Source: Embiotoca jacksoni (Eukaryota; Chordata; Actinopteri; Embiotocidae). From it: a stretch of DNA of 64,000 nucleotides. Positions 47,011 through 59,211 of the stretch are shown here, piece by piece. A model generated the notes under the pieces. That model worked only from the letters and a program-made list of their open reading frames with translations, did no database searches and had not been told where the DNA came from. The translations under genes and the position numbers were made by a program. The DNA lies in contig JAKOON010000012.1 in assembly GCA_022577435.1 (NCBI GenBank), forward strand, positions 13,262,085-13,326,084. Reading direction: 5' to 3'. Every line of letters begins with the position of its first letter. Within the stretch, counting starts at the first letter, position 1.

Positions 47011-50000
47011 CAAAAATTTACGTGTGCTGATTGTTGTTGTTGTTTTTTCTCATGTCTGACTTTGAGATGATAAACAAAAGTTGGACTGAGCAGATGGTGG
47101 TATGAACCTTGGACTGGAAAGCATCTCTGCCATTCCCACCGATGTGGTCATCCTGCTGTCCTTATGAAATATACTGAAACCTCTCTGTCACACCACGGAT
47201 GAGCTACTATTCCGGGCAGCAGCTCATGGCCCTGACTCATCACTATGTGGTCACACAAAATGACTCCTGATGGACTTGAACCTACCCTGCATTCCTGATT
47301 CCTGAAACACTAGTCACTGTGCCACTGCACCTATCTTCAGATAAAACAAATGATGCAAATATCAACATGAGTTGCAAAATTAAACGGAAATACACAGTTC
47401 ACATCCTGTATTGTGATTAATCTGTTTTAAATGAGGTGCACATGTTATTTAAGCTTTTTTTCTAAAAAAAAAAAAGCTCATTTGGGTACATGTGTGCAGA
47501 GTCTAATCAAAAGTGGCATAAAACTACACCTTTAACACACCTATCACAAATTAAATTTGCTCTTTAGATAACCGTCTTCTTTACACGCGAAGGTGTTCCC
47601 ACAAAAAACATAAATGAAAGATTTCAAGGTATTTTTTTTCAGCATGTCATTGACCACTTCAGGATGATATTAAGTAAATTCTAGCAGTGGATTGAGCGAT
47701 CGAGAGAGCAGAAGGGCGATCTTGGCTGCTGTTGGCCACAGAGAGTTGTAAATTCCTCTTGGGACCACAAGCTTTTTTAGTGGGTTAAAATTTTTGCTCT
47801 ACTCTACTGCCATTCTAATCTGCCTTACAAATATGTGAAGGGTGTGTATGGATGGGTGCATATGTGTGTGTTTGGGAAGGAGAGGGGGTTCATATTTTAT
47901 TTTTGTTTTATGAGCGTGCATTTGAGCTCGTGCCTGCGTAAACAACCTCCAAATCAGGAATTACCAGAAGGTCGTACCACATAATGCAGCAGGAATAAAT
48001 TCATTCAGGTTTGGTTACGCCTGAATTGCCAACTCACTGGTTGGTTTGAATTTGTTGCCATAACAGTTTCACATGTAGGAAGAGGCCGCAGATGTTGCTA
48101 GGCCAAACACCATGTTGACTAATTAAATTTAGATCACATCAACTACTTTATATAGTTTGTTTAGATGTGGTTTGCAGAGAGGAATTGAACAGTTTAACAT
48201 TTTGAGATATTCTTTTTTACACTCATCAATAAGCAGTGAATAATATTTACAAAGTGTTGGGTTCCCTCTGTGGCAGCTTCTGGTAAAAGCATATTCATCC
48301 ATAGTCCTGAGACCTTTAATGAAACCCATTCACTGACTGCCTGCGCTTGTATTACTCAGCTTTGTTAGTGTTGACTGGCCCACTTATGAGTGATGGACAC
48401 GGTGACATCAACTACCAGGGGGGGCTCTTCTGACTTTGTTTTCTGATGTTAGCTAGTCTACTGTGTATCTGATCAATCAATTTGAACAAAAGGCCTTTGT
48501 GATTCTGCATGTCTGATGAGGTAAGTTCGAAACAATGTGTGCTTACTTTATATCCCATTGCCAGTAGTTAAAAAAAAAAGAAGGCTTTGTTGCGTGGTGG
48601 TACCCCAAATATGAGTAAGTGTGTGTGTGTGAGACTTCAGTGGCTGTACTGTGTGTGTTCTTTTGAGTCTGCGCATACACACAGTGTGAGCTCTCTGTTG
48701 TCCTGATCCAGACACATACAAACAGCTCAGGACTGATGACCTTCTGCACTTTAGTCTCCCATGGTGTGTTCCCATCACTTAAGTTTATCCGAGTCTGAAA
48801 CATGTCAGGCAGGATGAAAAATGAACAGAACTGGTGTCCCTTTAGCTCGAGGCAGAACTTTAACTAGACTGTACTACAGGGTTTAATTCACGTCATTCCC
48901 TTTAGTGCATGTCACTCCTCTTAAATTAATGTGTGTGTGTTTTAAACAAGTTGGGAGCTGAAAGTGCACCTCTGATGTTGCTCTCAGTCATATAAACATC
49001 AGAAGACCTTACGCAATACAGCAAGGCTCAGAGGGATACAAACACAAGAGGTAACTCTGGTGCAGTGAGGTTTGACCCCCAGGTTGTGCAATGTACATAC
49101 CACGCAGCTACAGGTGTTTTTATTTCAGACTGTGCGTCTGAGAGCTGGGTTTTTAATTAGAGGTGAGGTGTGGTCCTTTAGGCTCCTGGTGTACAGTAAC
49201 ACAGTACTATTATTTACGTGCAGTCACTTTGGTTCACAGTTCTAGTCATGAAAGGTATCTAGAGGTATTAATCTGTAACACCGAGCTAAAAACAAACAAA
49301 AGGACACACATGCTACAGTCAGGTAACCCACAAGAATGAAACCCCTTTATGCCAGCTTTTATATTGTTTTGGTAGTGTCACATGGGACTTTTAGAGGCAG
49401 AATCCTGTGGCAGAAAGGAAACCTGTTGTCTAATCGGCCTGTTAAATTTAGAGAAGACTATTTTAAGTGTTTGTATGACAACACAGTGTTTATAATGAAA
49501 TAATTCATAATATTTCTGCAAAATTGAGTTTAAAATAACACACTAAAGCAGTTAAGTGTTAAGTTAATACACAAAAATTCAGTAATGGTTGGATGGATCT
49601 TTTTGTTATCATTTGGTTCTCAATAAACATGTTTGTAAATCTACCCTGAAGACCAAACACTGTTTATAGGGACAATATGCAAAATGTTTTGCATAAAACT
49701 TTCTTTTACCTCATGATCAAGCAAGTAAAAGAAACAGTATACTTCCTCGTGGTGCTCCTCAAACAGTTTTTTTCATTAAAATAAGAATCAAATGTGACCA
49801 AGTTTACAAGTCTGGACAGAGTGAATGACTGAAGCCAAGCCGGTAATGTGCCATGCAGGTGAGCTTCATTTTGGTGTAAATACATGAAGAAGCAATTAAG
49901 CACTTTTTGAACAGTGTTCATCCCTTACTGTTTACAGAGAAAGACATTACCAGTTAAGTATATGTATACAAGCATTTAATATAGGCTACATACAAAAAGG

Positions 50001-50290
50001 GTTTTCTATTCAGATGACGTGATGCAACAACTGTAAGTCAGAGTGAAATCATTTTCTAATGAGCTACTGTTTCTGTCTTTAATAAAAAAAATTAGTTAAA
50101 TATATATTTTTTAAATGGCATATAACCAACAAAATACTCTGAAAGTCCCTCTGTAATTCACTTTGTTTAATCTCCTGTGTGTTTTAATTACAGCACTCGA
50201 AATGTTACTAATGGTGTGACAGCGCCTTCAGTAAATAAATAAATAAACCTAACCAAAAAAAACAAACAACGGAATCCTCTGAACACGCCC
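47011..50290. other. intergenic spacer downstream of cobl
   Basis: AT-rich noncoding DNA between the inferred cobl poly(A) site and the next CpG-rich block. Apart from the SINE near 47090-47335, no gene or repeat family was recognised. Confidence 0.55.
47090..47335 (-). mobile_element. tRNA-derived SINE, minus strand
   Basis: On the minus strand GGTGCAGTGGCACAGTGACT at 47332 gives an A-box-like start, and GGTTCAAGTCC (47282-47272) matches the B-box consensus GGTTCRANNCC. The two are spaced as in a tRNA. A GTGTGACCACATAGTGATGA body follows. It is distinct from the SINE at 28287. The 3' end is not certain. Confidence 0.62.
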
Positions 50291-50636
50291 TTTTTCCCCC
50301 ATCAGACCTGAACGCCGCATTAATCAGCACTCTCGCGTGGGCGTGGTCTAGTCTATTAGAGGAGGAGTTGTTTGCGCGCGTGTATGTTTGTAAGCGTGTA
50401 TGTGTGTGCGTGTCCTCTCCGGCCGCATGAGATGAGCTGCCTGCAGTCTCCGCGGCCACTGTTTTCTCCTCCTCCTCCTCCTCCTCGCCCTCCTCTTCTC
50501 GCCTCTGCCGATCTGTCCAGCCCGGGAATGTTGCCCGCCGTGGCCTGATCCAGCGCTGCCGAGTGGTCCTTCAGCTCCACACCGCCGCTCTCTCTCCGGT
50601 TCTGTCTCCGACTCTCTGAACTGATCTGGCTGTGAG
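50290..50636 (+). promoter_or_regulatory. CpG-rich promoter and probable first noncoding exon, likely of grb10
   Basis: CpG density rises sharply here compared with the flanks. There is a GC/KLF-type box GGGCGTGG at 50339-50346, then a pyrimidine-rich leader (CTCCTCCTCCTCCTCC) and GCCGCTCTCTCTCCGG, ending in a strong donor TGTGAG/GTGAGT at 50636. This is the usual look of a TATA-less vertebrate promoter with a 5'UTR exon on the + strand. In vertebrates the gene downstream of COBL on the same strand is GRB10, so this assignment rests on synteny, not on coding sequence. Confidence 0.5.
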
Positions 50637-50678
50637 GTGAGTGCACGTTACCAGAGGAAGACGCTGTTCTCGTGCTCC

Positions 50679-50681
<3 letters not shown>

Positions 50682-50725
<44 letters not shown>

Positions 50726-50746
50726 TTAATATATATATATATATGC

Positions 50747-50786
<40 letters not shown>
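50682..50786. repeat. compound (AT)n(GT)n microsatellite beside the first-exon donor
   Basis: About 33 AT units broken by TTTTTTA and GC, followed directly by about 17 GT units. Confidence 0.95.
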
Positions 50787-53700
50787 GTTAGTTAGTGTGG
50801 TGAGTGGGAGAACGTGCAGTAAAAGTTGAATGTGCTGTTGTGATGACACACGCCATTTCGCGTTTCGGAACACATGTGCGCACCGTGCGTAACCGCTGAG
50901 CGGGACCTGCCTCCCCATTCTGACAACGTCCCCCCCCCTCCCCCGGTCAGCCGTCGAACTTACAAAAGAAGTTTAATTATCCGAGCTGGCTGTTTGAATT
51001 CGGTTGTGTATTCACCTTACCGTATTCCCTACTGGTGGAAAGCTTCCGCTGGAAACACCCGAGCCTGTTCCGGAGGCTCCTGGCGTGCCGAGGATCTTCC
51101 TGAAGCTCTTGTGCGCTTCCCTACGCGTTCCTCAACATTTACTGCAATTCGAGTCTGTCTTTGGGGACAATCATGATCCCAGTTTTCTGCTTGTTTACAG
51201 TAGTTCAACAGCAGTCTATACTCTCTTTCCAGTAGGACCCCAGCTCCCCGTGTTGCGCCGACCCTCCCCCTCCCAGCTTGATTCTTCAGTTTCGCCAGTT
51301 TCGCCTTATCGCCTTATCCTTTTGGCAGCATTTGCTTTGGGAGTGGGGAGGGGGAGAAGTTTTCCCAGGGATACTCCTATAGCCCTACAGCAGTGTTTCC
51401 CCCAAATTGGGTTCTGGGGACCCCAAAGGGGGACGCTGGGTGGGATCCAGGCGGTCCAGAATAAAGTGAGGAACTGTTGAATGAATTGGTTTTGGAGGCT
51501 CCACAGTCGAGCACAATCAGATGAAGCAGCAGTTCTGATGACCAAATGTAAAAAAAAGTGTTATGAGTGTTGAGCAGAATAATAACAAAACGCTTTCAGA
51601 TCGAATGTGTGGCTTCATACTATGGGTTGATTAATGTGACTTTTTTTTGTTTGTAATTCTCTTAAAGCCTTCATTAATTGTGGGACATAACATCAAATGG
51701 TGCAAGTTAGTTCATATTGCAACTGCAGATGTACCACTCTGTTGAATGGCCTCTTTTATTTGGTGTGCCGACTGCAGCATATAACATCAACAGTGCAATG
51801 GTTTGTCTGTTATACAATACTTAGAGGAACTATGTTTTATGATGGTAACACCAAAAGACAGAGGGAGGAGAAGTAAATGAGAAAGCCTGATCATTATCTA
51901 ATCTCACTTAATGTGCAAACATCTTGACAAAGCAACTCTTCATAGATAGTCTAATCTGCCCTGTCATTTGGGCACTCGTCCAAATCAATTTCTTTATTGG
52001 CTGCATGTGGTCTCTGCAGAAAGTTGCATAACCAGCCAAATTTATGATTCTGGGAACTATTGACGTCGGCCTGTGTGTTTTGAATGCAGATCAGTGTTCT
52101 CACTGGGAATGTGGGCTGAGACAGGAAAGAGGCACTTTGGGACTGATGCACGCGGTAAAGGTTTTTCTAAGGTGTACGTTTTCAAGGAAAAACTTAGTCT
52201 TGAGATCACAGTCTCTCCTGAGTGTTCAGAAATATAGAGTCTAACCTTTTCCTAAACACAGATTGATCCACTGAGCTTCCATTTGGAGTCCTGTGTGATT
52301 AAAGCCAAGCAGAAAGCATTGATTGATATTGTGTCTAGTTGCTTTGATTGCATGCAGCATTCTGACTTAATGACTGTTGGATTAATTCAAATCTGCTGTG
52401 TTGAAATGTCTTAAACTTAACCTGCAACACCTTTCAGAATAAAAGCATATCACAGAAACCTTTCTGGAGTGTTGTGAAACATGCAATCTGACCAGCCTCT
52501 GATATTTCCCTCCACTTTCCAACCTGCCTTTGAGCACACATGCACAGACATCTGCATGTGAACCTCCCTGTGGTTGAATATGAAGTAGTTAAAGCAGCTA
52601 CGTGCACTCAACTACATGCTTGTAACCGTGTCTCTTCAAGCATGCAATTTTGTTGACACTCCCATACCCTATAACCAAAGAGGATTTCTCTTTTCATTGC
52701 CCCGGCACATTATTTCCTGCTTTCTTTCATTTAATTATGTTGTGGTCACATCATCGTACGCATGTCAACCGCTTGAGCTGCAGCTCCCTCCCCCGCCCTC
52801 CCCCCAAACACCCCCTTCAGCACCAGTCCTGCTATTTCAAGTCCATGCTAAGTAAGCACAGGCATGATGGGGCATGAACTCTGCAAGACTACAGGCTGCC
52901 AAAAGGCTGCTGACAGCACATATTGCAAAGAATTATACAATAAGCTATACTTGCTTGAGGATTCTGAATTGTGTGTTTCTAAAATGAAAGGTTAGTTTTT
53001 TTTAGTGCACATGACTGAAACACTATGCCTGGCAGTAATCCCAGAAGTTTGTTATATATAACCAAAACTTGAGCCTTTATTTTCAACTTTCTTAGTTTTC
53101 TTCACGTACAAACACAAGAATATTGGTATTTCCATTGCTCTCGCTTGTATGCTTTTAGTGTCAGCTGCTCTCCACGGGGAGAAGTGGCAGAGATATCTAT
53201 GAGCTGGTACTGGTGTTATAAGAGCTCGTGGTCATGCTCTAGGCAGCATTCCATTGGGTCTTGCGTCAGCCAGCAGTCATTCAGCACTGGTTAGTCGAGG
53301 CTTATACACTGTTAATTCCCCTTCCCTGATGTCATGACACCATTAACCCAGGCCTGCTGGGGGACCACAGCACAGTCATTCCACCGACTCGGCCCCAATC
53401 TGAAAGCAGAGAACCCCTCCCCCCGCCCCACCCCACCCCCTGTACTGAAGGAGCTCAGCTGGGCTGTGTCAGTGGTCAAAAGAGTAAGCAGGTCGGTGAT
53501 GTCACGGACTGCTGTTTGTTTTCTGGCTAAAGGTTAACTTTGGACACAGTTGCATAAGGAAGGACTTAATTTCTGTACTCACTCCCTCTTCTGCTAAATT
53601 GTCAAACGCTGGGTTGAGTTTCCACATACTTGGGCCTTATTAAAGTGCTATAACTACTATGAACAACAGCTATAACTGCTAAGCAATCATGTTTTGTTCT

Positions 53701-54055
53701 GTGAAAAGTCATTTCGAAGAACCTTAACTCTTACCAGAGGAAAAACTTTGTGGTATTATTCTTCTCCCTCCTCCTTCATACTGTAAATATGGACCTGTAC
53801 AAACCCGATTCTCACCACTGTTCACTTGTGACCTCAGGTGATGCAATGCTTGCTTGTCTAAGTGCAGCGGATTGAGTTTCTCAGCGTCTGGTGTTGGTCC
53901 AAATGTGGCTGAAAGGCTGCGTGAGAGGCAAAAATGTTGCCTTTATTCTGTAGGTAACTGATGAACACCTGAGGGACCACAGGATCAGGTGGGCACAGGT
54001 AATGTGTGGATGCATGCTGATAATGAAATGATCTCTCTAATGCATAGGAACACAA

Positions 54056-54083
54056 CCCCCCCCCCCCCCCCACACACACACAC
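54056..54083. repeat. poly(C) followed by (CA)n
   Basis: Fifteen C then about six CA units; low complexity. Confidence 0.9.
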
Positions 54084-54846
54084 ATATCCTCTCAGTTTAT
54101 CTTTGTCTCTTTGTTCGTCTGTCTATCCCGCTGTCTAAGCGTCTCTCTTCTGGTTTCATCAGCTCTATCTATGTCTCCGTCTCCGCTGATCTGTGTCTCA
54201 ATGTACCAGCTGGTATCTGCAATGCAAAATAAAAACAAACCATGCTTAGTTGACTTCGCTAGATGTACCATGCAAATTTTAAAAAGCTATTTTTTTGGGG
54301 TGGGGGATATTTCCTGGTATAAAATCTTGGAACAATACATGCATTTGTTTGCTCTTGACCTGCAGCGCTGTCCTCCACCTCCTACTTATTCTCCCTCATG
54401 CTCTGAATATAGCACCTCTCACCATGTATGCATACATTTTGCTGTACATTGCAAGATTTTCTGCCCCCTGGTTTTCTAGTATTATTCCCAGACTTAGACG
54501 CGATTAAGGCTTAATGTGGTGTACTTTGGTACTTATGAATAGGACTTACGCTAAGTCCTTGTTAATGTGATTTTTCTCAGCTAGCCAAGTTTGTTAGCAT
54601 TCCTAAGAGTAAGTAAGTCAAATAAATCCTGTTCCCCTTCACCCTCAAGTGGCCACAAAGAAGTTGAGGGCCCTTCTGATACGAGATAAATGTTTTACTT
54701 ACAAGGCGAGTTTTATTTGGGTTTGATGGTTTGTTTCAGTGCGGAGGATGATGCCATGCAATATGAACGGACTGAATTATGACTTTATCTGCTTTTTATT
54801 GTTGACTCGAAGGAGTCCTGATGTGACAGTTGTGTGTGTTTTACAG

Positions 54847-54906
54847 CATCAGTCTAGTAAAAGAAGTTATGTGCTAATCCAGAAGCAAAGATGGTGTCAC
54901 AAGAAG
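54847..54906 (+). other. candidate small exon with start codon
   Basis: Bounded by TGTGTGTTTTACAG and AAGAAG/GTGAGT, both good sites. ATG 54891 sits in a strong context (AAAG before, G after) with an in-frame TAA at 54858 inside the same exon. The product would begin MVSQE and continue in the next exon. It could be a second exon of the downstream gene, but the peptide is too short to recognise. Confidence 0.33.
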
Positions 54907-55668
54907 GTGAGTCCATCTGATGTAGCCCTCCCGGGGGCCACCATCACAGCCACCTTGTGCACAAGCATCACTGCTCCTAAACCTCGTCCATTCATCTACG
55001 CCGTTGCATAAGACCGGTTCTCCCAAGCAGCCAAATGAAATCCTCATCCAATTAGGCACTGTCCACGTTTCCAAAAGGCCTTTCTCTCATAGACTGGTGC
55101 TATTCAGCCTTCCCCGGCATGACATCAGGCCCTCTCTTACAGCCCCACTTTACGCTGCTGCTCACAGATAATGAAAGCTGCCAATTAATGACTAATCAAC
55201 ATGTGCAACAAGCACATCCAGTGAGGAGTGACTACCATCTAATCTGCCGATTAAAACAGAGGACAGAGATGCTCTGTTCAACTCGCTCTTCCTGTCTTTC
55301 TGTGTTGCATTGCTGCAGAAAATAGAGCCAGCTCGGACAACCTTATTTGAGAGACTTAAAAGTTGATAATTGGAATAATTTGCTATTTTTTGTTTGTAAA
55401 TTCTAATGGTTTACACATTTTCAAACTCTTTGTTTAGTATCTAAAAGCACATTATAAAAGTTGCCTGTGGAGTTAAAGGGTGGTGGGAATCGGAGAGGGA
55501 ATCTCCAGCTCGCAGCAGCACAATACAGTAGAGCAACCCATTAAAGCCCTCCGCCCATCCCTCTCCCCGTCGGACATCGAGCACATTCCTATAAGTTGAC
55601 TCGCCATAGGATGTTTTGATAACTCATAGCGTCAAACTAAATATTATTACATAAGGTGTCTGGTTAAC
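54907..55668. other. noncoding DNA before the transposon
   Basis: No feature recognised. Confidence 0.5.
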
Positions 55669-56799
55669 TTAAAGATGCTGTAAAGTAGAAATTAAAATGA
55701 GTTTTAAGTTCATCACACCACAGAAGTATGGGTTGTTAACTACCTGTCCAAATTTGAATGAAAAAAACAGACAAGTTTGTTAAATTAGGGTTTGAAATGG
55801 TGAGAAAATCATCAGTCTTCTCTGCTCTGAGACTGAGGGGGCGTGTCCTGAAGGAGCTGAAGCTCCGCCCACTCGCTGGAAGGTGTTCAGTGATCTGTAT
55901 GACAGTCCTGTGGCTGCAGTTCTTTTCCACACTAAGCGGTCCGTCCCAACCTCTCGGTGACTTCATGCATGATGTCCCACTGGCACTCTGTCTCTCTGGT
56001 GGACGGAGCAGGCTGCTTTATGAAAACACAATAGAATCAGAATTTATTTGTCCAATGAGTGAAACATACAGATGCATATAAATCCAGCTTGTCCCCCTGA
56101 GCTGTAACACAGGAGTAGAACTGGACACCAGAGACAGCAGACAGTGAGTCTCCAACTACTTCTAACGCACCTGCATTACAATAGTGGAGATAATAAGAGC
56201 GGAGGAGTTGATTTAGTTCTGTAACGACTGCAACATGCACAACGCTGCATTACATCAATTCATTATATCACATTAATTTATTATATCACGTCAATTCAAA
56301 CTTTGAACCTGCTCAGGTCGAGCCGACAGTCTTTCTCTTCCACTGATGTCCCTCCACCTCCACCTCCACCTCCTCCACCTGCTCTCTGCAGCCTCCTCCA
56401 CATGTAGTCGGGCTCGTTTATCCGTACCGGTACATGTAACTGAGAGGGTCGGTGATCGTAACGTTACACCGGAGTACAAAAACAACAACCCTCATTAATG
56501 TGAGGACTAGATCTCCTCTGGTCCATGTTCACCATCACCCCGACATGTAAAATACAGAGTTACATATATTATAGTTCCTTATCGGAGCTATATTGAGACG
56601 CGTAAAACAATCCGCGGTTATTGGAGCATTTTCCTCTGAACTCTGCTACGAGCTCAATAGAAGCTATTTAGCACGTTAGCTCCCATTTCACCAAAATAAA
56701 GTTACTCTACACTGAATAAAATCACATTACCGGTTTGCACCGCGGACTAAATGTAGCAGAGTTACTGTGGAAACGTTATCTAGTATAATTATAACAAGC

Positions 56800-57125
56800 A
56801 CACAGAACTTAAGCTGAGTGGTGGACTGCTGGCGGCAGCGGACGGTGCCGGTATGAACGGCCGGGAGGGCGGTGCTCGGTTCGGCTCTGCGCTGCAGGAG
56901 AAGCGATGTGTCCGTGAACTCCGTCCGTCTCCGGTCCAAGTTGAAACTATCCGCCATGAAATGGTCCCTGCAGAGGTGGCTGTTGGTGTTAATCCTAAAG
57001 TCTCCTTTAGCGAGACTCTTCACGAAATCAATCCACCTCTTTTTCCTTCATCAGTAGGACATTTAAACAGCGATGCAGCGCTGCTTTGGAGGTTCTTACT
57101 TCCAGGAAAGATGAACTTGTGGGTG
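56800..57125 (-). pseudogene. degenerate THAP zinc-finger domain of a transposase
   Basis: On the minus strand FIFPGSKNLQSSAASLFKCP runs into a one-base frameshift after DEGKR and continues RWIDFVKSLAKGDFRINTNS, then HLCRDHF. The THAP pattern is C-x(2-4)-C ... W ... C-x2-H-F. The W, the C-x2-H (LCRDHF) and the spacing are present. The two N-terminal cysteines are replaced (positions of F and S in FPGS), and there is a frameshift, so the zinc site is destroyed. Domain identity is inferred from this pattern only. Confidence 0.55.
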
Positions 57126-57231
57126 GAGGGAGACGTCCTGTAGCAGCTAGCTGATGTACAACAACAATCTGACTAACAGGAGTAGAACTGAAGTCCAGTG
57201 GGATGACATCTTATGCAAATGAGCTCCAGGC

Positions 57232-57239
57232 TTTTATAG
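57232..57239 (-). promoter_or_regulatory. TATA box of the THAP element
   Basis: TATAAAAG on the minus strand, with an octamer ATTTGCAT at 57220-57213 just downstream. It is placed to drive the broken THAP reading frame. Confidence 0.4.
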
Positions 57240-59084
57240 CGTTTCACCGCGTGAGAGGAGGAGCCATGCAGAAGGTTATATAAACCGGCTGTGATCTGAT
57301 GTAGATAGGTTGTTGTGACATAGATAGGTTAGGTTTTAGCCCCGCCTAAAAAAAACCTGAGCTGAAGACGGGTTAGAAACTGTTTGACGGTCTAACTCCA
57401 CATTTCAGTGCGACAAAGTTTTCAAACTTTGCACATGTTTTCAGCAACTCATTTCACACGTATATAATGTACTGAGAAACAAATTTTAGAATTTGCTTTA
57501 CAGCATCTTTAAACATGTACAGTAGAATAATTGACCTCCCCTCTCTGGGGGTTTGGGTTACGGTCAGTACATTTACTTCAATGACTTCTCCACAAGTCCC
57601 CAGACATAGACTTGGAGCGGTGCCATTTCTTGAATTAAGATGCTGTTTATGTTCTGGACTGGAACGCAGCGGGATGAGGGGAGGGCTGACATTGGGGGAC
57701 TGGTGCTGGGCGAGGGTTTGGAGGAAAGGAGGGAAGGGGAGGTAGCTGTGGCGCAGCACTGGTTCACAGTGGGAACCAGGGTGGTTGGGAGGCTTGGCCG
57801 CAGGTGTGGTACTTGAGAGAGGGGTGTGACCAGGCTCTGATCTCTTCAGAGTTTAAAGTTGAATGTCAAGGCCCTTTGTCATTTCTTTGTCCCATCGGTT
57901 TTCATGTAGAAATCTGGGATCAATCGGATGGATCCTATAATATATGTCAAGAAACAAGACTCTAAAAAAAACAACATTAAACCTCCATTAAACAGGTTTT
58001 ATGGCCACTTGAGGGCGGTGGAAACAAGCTGCCAACACACATTGTCATATTATCATCGGTGTTTGCCAACTAGTTGCTAACTGTTGTCTGTTTGTCATTT
58101 AGTGTAAGAGTTTAGGGCTTTTCTCAATACAAGCAGCAGCTGCCTGCTGTAATGTAGAGTGAATCAAAACAGTAAAACGCAAGTCAGATAATTATTTTCT
58201 GTAATAAGACTATTGTCTGTATAATCGACTACATTACACACGATCATATGAGCCACTGAGCAGCTTCTTTTTGTTTTTAGTTGGTGAGGGGGAACCCTGA
58301 CATGCTTAGTTCTGTCACCTCCTGAATCTTCCTTGCATCTTATTTCACCTGAGACCGCTCTGTTGAGGCTATACAGGTTGCGTGTGTCTAAATATTAATC
58401 TAATTTGTAGCTAGAGTTGCAGTGCACCAGCTGCCAGCTAAACAGCCATCTGCTTAATTGAGATACTTTAGCTGTAACCCTTTTGAATCAAAGCAACCCT
58501 CCCTTTTTCAAGTCATGCTACTCTTGTGTTACAACTCGGCAATTAGCAACCAGAAAGCTGTTTCTTCTTCTCTTCTTACTGCTGCCAATATCCCTCTATC
58601 GACTGGCTCCCTCTACCCCGCCGGTGCAGCAGCGTCTCTCTTTAACACTTCCATTTGAAGGGAAGCGATGTCAAGCTTGTTCCAGCTGCTCTGTTCTCTC
58701 TGTGATGCCCTGGTGGCTGCAGCGGGACTCCACAGATAACATGTGACCCAACACAAGAGCTTAGGGTGCTGGGTGTATTTATTCTCGTGTGGTCAGCATC
58801 GTAATCACAGGATTACATTTCATATGCGAGAATATGAGAGGGTGTTTGTTTTATTATTCACTTGGTCTTCCGATGAACCACACACAACCTTCCAGGAAAT
58901 CACAAGCGTCAAGTGTTGACACATTAAATACAGTGAAGAGGCATACGTTTTCTTTAAATGCCAGTAACAAGAAACTTCAAGAGCTCAAAGTGTGACTTTA
59001 CTTTCGCTCCACAGTGTTTCCCAGAATCTTTTTAATAATTCTCCTTTTGAAACTCGCATAAAATGTTAAATGTTTAACCCTCCC

Positions 59085-59116
59085 GCTGTCCTCGGGTCAA
59101 ATTGACCCACAGCTGT
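59085..59116 (+). repeat. MITE-like terminal fragment
   Basis: Contains CCTCCCGCTGTCCTCGGGTC followed by AAATTGACCC, resembling the end of a very common fish inverted-repeat element. No matching opposite end was found within the next kilobase, so the copy is broken. Confidence 0.4.
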
Positions 59117-59169
59117 GTTCAATCAAGTTCTATTTTATTTTTTATATTTTTTGGGATCGTTGGTGACAA

Positions 59170-59211
59170 GGAGGCTGTGAGGGTTTCTTTAAAGAAAACC
59201 TCACAGCCTCC
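59170..59211. repeat. 42-bp near-perfect palindrome
   Basis: The arm GGAGGCTGTGAGG is repeated exactly as its reverse complement CCTCACAGCCTCC, with TTTCTTTAAAGAAA, itself a palindrome, at the centre. It can form a hairpin with an almost unbroken 20-bp stem. Confidence 0.95.

Larger units (their letters stand above)
50637..54846. other. probable first intron of the downstream gene
   Basis: Starts with an AT/GT dinucleotide tract. After that no open frame resembles a known protein. A poly(C)-(CA) tract lies at 54056-54083. Confidence 0.45.
55669..57512 (-). mobile_element. TTAA-flanked DNA transposon with broken THAP domain (Kolobok-like)
   Basis: Inverted ends AGATGCTGTAAAG (starting 55673) and its reverse complement (ending 57508) match 13 of 13, with further similarity (AAATT) after a small gap. 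Both lie directly inside TTAA, the target-site duplication expected for Kolobok or piggyBac elements. On the minus strand, near the right end, a TATAAAAG box (57239-57232) precedes a decayed THAP-like segment. A THAP domain plus TTAA points to Kolobok. The 1,836-bp element lacks a recognisable catalytic domain and is non-autonomous. Confidence 0.68.

Noticed and set aside
50356..50748. 130-codon minus-strand frame with YIYIYI run
   Set aside because: It combines the AT repeat with the complement of the probable 5'UTR exon.
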